From NCBI GenBank assembly GCA_965364515.1, contig CBDTXZ010000211.1, positions 1 through 5,247 on the forward strand: a stretch of DNA of 5,247 bases, written 5' to 3'. Positions 1 through 3,952 of this stretch are shown here, in pieces (the first letter of the stretch is position 1; every line of letters begins with the position of its first letter). The DNA is from JAHEDH01 sp965364515. Its GTDB lineage: Bacteria > Actinomycetota > Acidimicrobiia > Spongiisociales > ZC4RG35. The notes below the pieces were generated by a model that saw only the letters and a list, made by a program, of their open reading frames with translations, had not been told where the DNA came from and did not search any database. The position numbers and the translations under genes were made by a program.

Positions 1-342
1 GACGCCCCCGAGCGGGACATCGTCGTCGATCCGATCGAGGACCCTGCGCCGGCTCCGTTGGAGCCGCCGCCTGCATCGGGAGTCACATCGCTCTCTGCCG
101 CGATCCGTGCCGCGACCGGCGCAGCGGAACACGAGTCGTCGGACGACGAGGGTTCGCTCTTGTCGGAAGCCGCAGGCGATGGGGGTTCATCCGAGCCGAA
201 TCTCGCCCAGGGTGAGGACGAGTCGCTCCGGCGCACCGTGCGTTCGCTCGTCTCAGAGCCGAAGTCGCCCCTCACCAACGGGATGCTCGGTGATCTGGGT
301 GCCAGGATTCGCCAGGCGGCAGCAGCCGAGTCCGACGACTGA
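1..342 (+). CDS. C-terminal part of an unidentified acidic, low-complexity protein
   Basis: The reading frame is open from base 1 and ends at TGA 340-342, so the start lies upstream and only the last 113 residues are visible. I do not recognise the family. The visible part is rich in Pro, Ala, Ser, Asp and Glu, with runs such as EPPPAS and ESSDDEGS, and looks disordered. The last 40 or so residues (from about ESLRRTVRSLV to GDLGARIRQAAAAESDD) are more regular and could form one or two amphipathic helices, perhaps a short interaction tail. There is no membrane segment and no cysteine. A TTG at 58 could be taken as a start, but the open frame upstream continues with the same composition, so a 5'-truncated gene is more likely. 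It ends 45 bp before the uridine kinase gene. That this frame is coding is fairly likely from its strong third-position GC bias; the function is unknown. Confidence 0.6.
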   Translation, partial: DAPERDIVVDPIEDPAPAPLEPPPASGVTSLSAAIRAATGAAEHESSDDEGSLLSEAAGDGGSSEPNLAQGEDESLRRTVRSLVSEPKSPLTNGMLGDLGARIRQAAAAESDD

Positions 343-374
343 TCGGGAGCCCGCAGCCGGCGGTCCAGGCGGCG

Positions 375-387
375 TAGCCTGAGGTCG
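375..387 (+). promoter_or_regulatory. Putative -10 box of a leaderless promoter for the uridine kinase gene
   Basis: TAGCCT at 375-380 fits the actinobacterial -10 pattern TANNNT. It ends 7 nt before the ATG at 388, so transcription would begin at or next to the start codon. No Shine-Dalgarno-like sequence lies in the usual position and no good -35 box is visible. The same arrangement recurs before three other genes in this window, which strengthens the call. It remains a prediction from sequence pattern only. Confidence 0.5.
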
Positions 388-1041
388 ATGGCTTTGCCTC
401 CACCGCCGCACTTCGATCCGTCCGTCTGGGCGAACGCCTCGCCGCTCGTCATCGGTATCGCCGGGGGCTCTGGCTCCGGCAAGACCACGATCGCCGAAGC
501 ACTGGCAGACGCCATCGACGGCGTCACCTTCATCCGTCACGACGACTACTACCGGCATCGGCCCGAGTTGACCCTCGAACAGCGTGCGCTTCTCAACTAC
601 GACCACCCCGATTCGCTCGAAACCGACCTGCTGGCCAAGCACCTCCAGATGCTCAGAGACGGCCAGCCGATCGACAAGCCGACCTACGACTTCACCAACC
701 ACATCAGGTCGGACAAGACGATTGCGATCGCCCCAGCACCGGTCGTCGTGATCGAGGGGATCCTCGTGCTCGCCGAGCCGGCACTCCGCGATCACATGGA
801 CCTCAAGGTCTTCGTCGACACCGACGCCGACCTGCGGCTCGCTCGAAGGCTCGAGCGCGACATCACCGAACGCGGGAGGACGGCGGACTCGGTGCTCCGT
901 CAGTACCTCGCGACCGTTCGGCCGATGCACCTCGAGTTCGTCGAGCCTTCCAAGAAGCATGCCGACATCATCATTCCCGGCGGAATGCGGATCGGGGCGG
1001 TCGCCACGATCATCGAGTTGATGCGGGCACGGTTCAGCTGA
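388..1041 (+). CDS. udk: Uridine kinase (uridine/cytidine kinase)
   Basis: This 217-residue protein would phosphorylate uridine, and probably cytidine, to UMP/CMP using ATP or GTP in cytosolic pyrimidine salvage. The phosphate-binding P-loop GGSGSGKTT is at residues 26-34. The family HDDYY segment (51-55) contains the expected catalytic Asp. NYDHPDS (70-76) and PTYDFTNHIR (98-107) are the characteristic nucleoside-binding stretches. VVVIEGILVL (119-128) is the Walker B-like strand, FVDTDADLRLARRLERD (142-158) leads into the Arg-rich lid, and EPSKKHADIIIPGG is the typical C-terminal block. The length is normal for bacterial Udk (about 210). The first 18 or so residues, with a PPPP run, are a short non-conserved extension. 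ATG 388 is chosen because it sits 7 nt after a TANNNT box and leaves a complete P-loop domain. The gene lies 45 bp downstream of the first gene and 55 bp upstream of proC. A phosphoribulokinase is the main alternative from the same superfamily, but the motifs favour Udk. Confidence 0.93.
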   Translation: MALPPPPHFDPSVWANASPLVIGIAGGSGSGKTTIAEALADAIDGVTFIRHDDYYRHRPELTLEQRALLNYDHPDSLETDLLAKHLQMLRDGQPIDKPTYDFTNHIRSDKTIAIAPAPVVVIEGILVLAEPALRDHMDLKVFVDTDADLRLARRLERDITERGRTADSVLRQYLATVRPMHLEFVEPSKKHADIIIPGGMRIGAVATIIELMRARFS

Positions 1042-1082
1042 GCGCTGACGAATCGCCGACTCATCATCACAGCAGGCCGGTC

Positions 1083-1096
1083 TACGCTCTATCGCC
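1083..1096 (+). promoter_or_regulatory. Putative -10 box of a leaderless promoter for proC
   Basis: TACGCT at 1083-1088 matches TANNNT and is followed by 8 nt (CTATCGCC) and then the proC ATG at 1097. There is no purine-rich ribosome-binding site. No convincing -35 hexamer is seen 16-18 bp upstream. This suggests proC is transcribed from its own promoter in the 55-bp gap after udk, giving a leaderless or nearly leaderless mRNA. Confidence 0.5.
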
Positions 1097-1903
1097 ATGT
1101 CGGAGAAGGTCGCAGTCGTCGGGGTCGGAGCCATGGGAGAGGCCATCGTGCGGGGCCTGCTCGCCAACGGGTGGGGGGTCGACACGGTCTCGGCGCTGGT
1201 TCGACGGTCCGACCGCGCCGCCGAGCTGTCCGACTCTCTCGGGATCGCCGCCGGTATCGATCCCGCTGCGGCCATCCCCGGCGCCCGCGTTGTTGTGGTC
1301 GCCGTCAAGCCCAAGGACGTTCCGGGCGTACTGGCGGCGATCGAGCCCCATCTCGACCGTGACGCAGTCGTGGTGTCGGTCGCCGCAGGCGTGACGCTCG
1401 ACTCCATCGAATCCATCCTCGTCGATCGCGCAGTCGTGCGGTCGATGCCGAACACGCCCTCGATCGTGGGAGAGGGCGTCGCCGGAGTCGCCGTGGGTCA
1501 TCACACCGCAGACGACCAACTCGATCTCGCGATTTCGGTGCTCGAAGCGGTGGGTCTCGTCGAGGTGCTCGATGAGGCCGTCCTCGACGCAGTCACTGCC
1601 GTATCGGGAACGGGTCCGGCGTATGTGTTCTTGCTCGCCGAGGCGCTCATCGAAGCGGCCATTCGGGAGGGCATGTCACGTCGAGTGGCAGAGGCCTTCG
1701 TGCATCAGACGATCCGAGGTGCCGGGCATCTCCTCACCGAGACGGGTGTCGGTGCGCCAGGACTCCGCGGGCAGGTGACATCCCCCGGCGGTACGACTGC
1801 CGCTGCCGTGCACGTGCTGGAGGAGCGGGGGTTTCGGGCGCTGGTCGAGGACGCGGTTCGGGCTGCGGCGAAACGTTCACGCGAACTCGGATCTGAGGAC
1901 TGA
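1097..1903 (+). CDS. proC: Pyrroline-5-carboxylate reductase
   Basis: This cytosolic 268-residue enzyme reduces 1-pyrroline-5-carboxylate to L-proline with NAD(P)H, the last step of proline biosynthesis. The N-terminal Rossmann dinucleotide motif is GVGAMG at residues 9-14. Arg36-Arg37 after the second strand suit binding of the NADPH 2'-phosphate (inferred). VKP at 70-72, MPNTP at 117-121 and AVSGTGPAY at 168-176 are family blocks; the last usually reads SGSGPAY, so Thr172 is a conservative change. QVTSPGGTTAAA at 226-237 is the C-terminal signature and contains the substrate-binding Thr. The length is normal and the protein appears complete. The ATG at 1097 is well placed: the glycine-rich motif follows at once, and a TANNNT box precedes it. 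The next gene, 31 bp downstream, encodes proline dehydrogenase, which catalyses the opposite conversion. Confidence 0.96.
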   Translation: MSEKVAVVGVGAMGEAIVRGLLANGWGVDTVSALVRRSDRAAELSDSLGIAAGIDPAAAIPGARVVVVAVKPKDVPGVLAAIEPHLDRDAVVVSVAAGVTLDSIESILVDRAVVRSMPNTPSIVGEGVAGVAVGHHTADDQLDLAISVLEAVGLVEVLDEAVLDAVTAVSGTGPAYVFLLAEALIEAAIREGMSRRVAEAFVHQTIRGAGHLLTETGVGAPGLRGQVTSPGGTTAAAVHVLEERGFRALVEDAVRAAAKRSRELGSED

Positions 1904-1934
1904 CGTCGGGCATCGGGATGTGTAAGTTGGCCGC
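1900..1934 (+). promoter_or_regulatory. Putative promoter (-35 and -10) for the proline dehydrogenase gene
   Basis: CTGACG at 1900-1905 matches TTGACA at four positions. A spacer of exactly 17 bp separates it from TAAGTT at 1923-1928, a TANNNT -10 box. The ATG follows 6 nt later at 1935, so the mRNA would be leaderless or nearly so. The -35 element overlaps the proC stop codon (TGA 1901-1903). This is the best-formed promoter in the window and argues for independent expression of the catabolic gene, although read-through from proC is also possible. Confidence 0.55.
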
Positions 1935-2849
1935 ATGAGCCTCTTCTCCAGAGTCGTCCTCGCTGCGACGCAGCACCCCCTCGTGGCCAGGACGGTGACC
2001 GAGACGGCTCCGGGCCGGCTCGTGGCAGAACGGTTCGTTGCGGGCGATGACCTCGACAGTGCCACGGCGACTGCTTCCGAACTGAACGGAAGAGGGCTCG
2101 CTGTCTCGCTGGACCTGTTGGGTGAGGAGGTCCACGATCGTGCTTCGGCGCTTTCGGCGACCGACGAGTACGTCGCCTCGATCGATCGGATCGAGGCGGC
2201 CGGCATCGACGGCAACATCTCGATCAAGCTGACCCAGTTGGGTCTGGCCTTCGATCGTGGGTTGGCAGCCGAGAGTCTCGATCGTCTCGCCGTCCGCGCC
2301 GGTCAGATCGGGTCGACGGTCACGGTCGACATGGAAGCTTCCGAGTTCACAGACGCGACCGTCGACGTCTACGAGAGTGCCCAGAAGGAGCACGGCAACC
2401 TCGGGCTGTGCCTCCAGGCCTATCTCCATCGCACGCCGGAGGACCTGGAGCGGCTGATCCCGCTCGGCGGTCACATCCGGCTCTGCAAGGGCGCATACGT
2501 CGAACCGGCTTCGATCGCCTTCCAAACAGACGACGACGTCGATGCAGCCTTCGCACGGCTGCTCGAGCGGATGATGGGCGCCGACGGCATCAAGCCTGCG
2601 GTGGCAACCCACGACGGCCGGCTCATAGACCTCACCCTCAAACTCGCCGAGCGGCGAACCGGGCCCTGGGAGATACAGATGCTCTACGGCGTCAGGCCAG
2701 TGCTCCAGGCAGAGCTGGTCACGAACGGCCATCCCGTCCGGATCTACGTGCCGTTCGGGTCGGAGTGGTATGCGTATCTCACGCGTCGTCTTGCCGAACG
2801 ACCCGCGAATCTGACGTTCTTCGCGCGCGCACTGGTGGGGCGGAAGTGA
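1935..2849 (+). CDS. Proline dehydrogenase, monofunctional, FAD-dependent
   Basis: This 304-residue enzyme would oxidise L-proline to 1-pyrroline-5-carboxylate, passing electrons through FAD, normally to membrane quinone. Its length matches stand-alone bacterial PRODH of the Thermus/Deinococcus/actinobacterial type rather than bifunctional PutA. Visible family blocks, in order along the (beta-alpha)8 barrel, are VSLDLLGEEV (57-66), ISIKLTQLGL (95-104) with Lys98, VTVDMEAS (129-136), LQAYLHRT (160-167), RLCKGAYVEP (182-191), ATHDGRL (224-230), EIQMLYGVRP (246-255) and YVPFGSEWYAYLTRRLAERPAN (from 271). The last block carries Tyr281, Arg284, Arg285 and Glu288, equivalent to the substrate-binding YxxRRxxE of PutA. 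All key residues are present, so activity is expected. ATG 1935 sits 6 nt after a -10-like box. The stop codon overlaps the start of the peroxiredoxin gene. No P5C dehydrogenase gene is present in the window, so the next catabolic step must be encoded elsewhere. Often named putA/pruB-like; I leave the symbol blank. Confidence 0.95.
   Translation: MSLFSRVVLAATQHPLVARTVTETAPGRLVAERFVAGDDLDSATATASELNGRGLAVSLDLLGEEVHDRASALSATDEYVASIDRIEAAGIDGNISIKLTQLGLAFDRGLAAESLDRLAVRAGQIGSTVTVDMEASEFTDATVDVYESAQKEHGNLGLCLQAYLHRTPEDLERLIPLGGHIRLCKGAYVEPASIAFQTDDDVDAAFARLLERMMGADGIKPAVATHDGRLIDLTLKLAERRTGPWEIQMLYGVRPVLQAELVTNGHPVRIYVPFGSEWYAYLTRRLAERPANLTFFARALVGRK
2172..2200. repeat. Near-perfect inverted repeat inside the proline dehydrogenase gene
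   Basis: CGCCTCGATC at 2174-2183 and GATCGAGGCG at 2189-2198 are exact reverse complements separated by the 5 nt GATCG. A G-T wobble (2173/2199) and a further G-C pair (2172/2200) extend the stem. It codes for part of VASIDRIEAA in an ordinary family region, so the palindrome may simply come from GATC-rich Ile, Asp and Arg codons. It could form a stable mRNA hairpin. Confidence 0.5.
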
Positions 2850-2851
2850 TG
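2837..2851 (+). promoter_or_regulatory. Stop/start overlap and weak ribosome-binding site coupling proline dehydrogenase to peroxiredoxin
   Basis: The sequence GTGATG at 2846-2851 contains the dehydrogenase stop TGA (2847-2849) and the peroxiredoxin ATG (2849-2851), overlapping by one base. A GTG at 2846 in the same frame is an alternative start with a 4-base overlap. The purine-rich stretch GGGGCGGAAG (2837-2846) is the only candidate ribosome-binding sequence. Unlike four other genes here, no TANNNT box stands just before this start, so translation is probably coupled to the upstream gene. Confidence 0.6.
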
Positions 2852-3298
2852 CAGCAGGCACCGGGGTTCACGCTCACCGACTCCGAAGGAGCCTCCGTCT
2901 CGCTGAAGGACCTGTTGGGCGCCAAGCTGATCGTCTTCTTCTACCCGGCGGCCATGACTCCGGGTTGCACCGGTGAGGCATGCGATTTCAGGGACGACTA
3001 TTCGGCCTTCACCGAAGCGGGTTATCGAATCGTGGGCATCAGTCCGGATGCCCCAGAGCGCAACGAAGCGTTCAGGCAGAAGCACGACCTGCCGTTCACG
3101 CTGCTGTCGGATCCCAACCACGTCGTTGCGTCTGCGTTCGGCGCATGGGGGATGAAGAAGAACTACGGCCGTGAATACGAGGGGCTGATCAGGTCGACCT
3201 TCGTCATCGATGCCGACGGGACGATCCTCCGGGAGTTCCGCAACATCCGGGCCAAGGGGCACGTCGGTCGTCTCAAGGCGGCTCTCGGATTGGACTGA
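2849..3298 (+). CDS. bcp: Peroxiredoxin, Bcp/PrxQ type (thioredoxin-dependent thiol peroxidase)
   Basis: This cytosolic 149-residue protein would reduce hydrogen peroxide and organic hydroperoxides, usually using thioredoxin as electron donor. The active-site block reads YPAAMTPGCTGEACDFRD. Cys40 is the peroxidatic cysteine in the TPGCT motif (Thr37, Pro38, Gly39), and Cys45 is the resolving cysteine in the CxxxxC arrangement typical of atypical two-Cys Bcp enzymes. Arg115 in GLIRSTFVIDADG is the expected catalytic Arg. VVGISPDAPE-like (62-70), FTLLSDPNH (83-91), AFGAWGMKKNYG (96-107) and the C-terminal helix are all family-like. The N-terminus starts almost directly at APGFTL, about five residues shorter than in E. 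coli Bcp (156 aa), so the in-frame GTG at 2846 is possible but adds only one residue. The gene overlaps the proline dehydrogenase stop and probably shares its mRNA, which suggests protection from peroxide made by that flavoenzyme (inference). Confidence 0.93.
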   Translation: MQQAPGFTLTDSEGASVSLKDLLGAKLIVFFYPAAMTPGCTGEACDFRDDYSAFTEAGYRIVGISPDAPERNEAFRQKHDLPFTLLSDPNHVVASAFGAWGMKKNYGREYEGLIRSTFVIDADGTILREFRNIRAKGHVGRLKAALGLD

Positions 3299-3310
3299 GC
3301 CGACTCAGCC
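3293..3310. terminator. Weak possible bidirectional hairpin between convergent genes
   Basis: CTGAG (3295-3299) and CTCAG (3304-3308) pair around a CCGA loop, with a further G-C pair beyond one mismatch (3293/3310). The stop codon of the peroxiredoxin gene (TGA 3296-3298) and that of the convergent gene (TCA 3305-3307 on +) lie in the two arms. The stem is short and no T-run follows on either strand, so this is at most a weak terminator. Confidence 0.2.
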
Positions 3311-3856
3311 GCCCCGTCGGGACGTCACGAAGCCGCTGACGGCGTCGATCAGTGGCTCCACGTGCGGGGTGTGCCGGCAACTGTGCGACAGCTCCAACTG
3401 CACTCCTCCGCCGGCCGGGAGATTCACGGGATTCGCCGGATGTGCGCCTCTCAGCCCTCGGGGGATCGCGTCACCGGTCACCACGTTGAGCGCCGTTCCG
3501 GTCCGTAGCCGCTCGGCCATGTCGATGGCCAACCCGCTCGAAGCTCCACCGACGAGCACGGTTCGCTTCAGATGCCGCCGACCGAAGCCGTGCAGGGACA
3601 CGGCCACGTCCACGTGGCCGAGGAAGCCGGCGAGGCGCTCGCTGAACGCCGGGTCATACCGGACGGAGGGGACGTGCCAGCCAAGCCGCTCGCTCTGACT
3701 CACCACGTAGAGGGAGGCTCCGGTCCTCTCCGAGATCGCGTGCGCGATCGATGCGGTTCGTTTCTCCAGTCCCCCGTGCAAGGCCATGACGCCGACTCTC
3801 GAGCCGAGTCTCATCTGTTCGGAGACATCTGGATGGGCGAGAAGACGGTCGAACAC
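3305..3856 (-). CDS. Poly-gamma-glutamate hydrolase-like protein (PF05908/YjqB-type family)
   Basis: With the GTG start at 3856 the protein is 183 residues long. It resembles the small zinc-dependent poly-gamma-glutamate hydrolase family (phage PghP, Bacillus YjqB). Visible blocks are VMALHGGLEKRTASIAHAI (23-41) with His27 and Glu31; GWHVPSVRYD (59-68) with His61; VAVSLHGFG (84-92) with His89; VLVGG (100-104); and NPVNLPAGGGVQLELS (142-157). The His/Glu set is the likely metal site (inferred from family pattern). There is no signal peptide or membrane helix, so it appears cytosolic, which is odd for a hydrolase of an extracellular polymer. Its substrate may be another gamma- or isopeptide-linked compound. 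GTG 3856 keeps a normal N-terminal helix and has GGAGG just upstream, although with only one base of spacing. ATG 3814 (169 aa) and TTG 3886 (193 aa) are alternatives. The much longer upstream open frame is a shadow of the divergent gene. It is convergent with the peroxiredoxin, with a 6-bp gap. Confidence 0.78.
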   Translation of the reverse strand: MFDRLLAHPDVSEQMRLGSRVGVMALHGGLEKRTASIAHAISERTGASLYVVSQSERLGWHVPSVRYDPAFSERLAGFLGHVDVAVSLHGFGRRHLKRTVLVGGASSGLAIDMAERLRTGTALNVVTGDAIPRGLRGAHPANPVNLPAGGGVQLELSHSCRHTPHVEPLIDAVSGFVTSRRGG

Positions 3857-3896
3857 GCCTCCGATTCTGGCAACGCACGGCGCCAACCGGGTGTTT

Positions 3897-3914
3897 GAAC
3901 TTTTGCTCAAGTTC
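3897..3914. promoter_or_regulatory. Inverted repeat in the divergent promoter region, possible operator
   Basis: GAACTT (3897-3902) and AAGTTC (3909-3914) are exact reverse complements with a 6-nt centre (TTGCTC). The repeat lies in the 96-bp gap between the PGA-hydrolase-like gene and the Fe-S reductase gene, directly upstream of the reductase's candidate -35 element (3915-3920). It stands out as AT-rich in a GC-rich window. A binding site for a dimeric regulator is plausible; a chance palindrome cannot be excluded. Confidence 0.35.
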
Positions 3915-3952
3915 TTGGGTCTCAGCGGAGCCGCGACGTACACTTTCCCGCC
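3915..3952 (+). promoter_or_regulatory. Putative promoter (-35 and -10) for the Fe-S reductase gene
   Basis: TACACT at 3939-3944 is a good TANNNT -10 box, ending 8 nt before the ATG at 3953. TTGGGT at 3915-3920 lies 18 bp upstream and retains the TTG of the -35 consensus. There is no Shine-Dalgarno sequence before the ATG (TTCCCGCC), so a leaderless mRNA is expected. An inverted repeat abuts the -35 box. Confidence 0.5.

Noticed and set aside
1034..1048. Possible terminator hairpin after udk (TCAGC-N5-GCTGA)
   Set aside because: The stem is only 5 bp and overlaps the stop codon, and there is no T-run, so it does not support a terminator call.
253..1455. 400-codon minus-strand open frame
   Set aside because: It lies antisense to udk and proC, both strongly recognised, and its translation is Arg/Asp/Gly-rich with no motif, as expected from GC-rich antisense reading.
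2408..2848. N-terminal extension of the peroxiredoxin frame back into the proline dehydrogenase gene
   Set aside because: The extension is Arg/Pro-rich out-of-frame translation of a conserved enzyme, and the peroxiredoxin family begins near its ATG at 2849.
1734..2861. 375-codon minus-strand open frame
   Set aside because: It is antisense to proC and proline dehydrogenase and has no recognisable domain.
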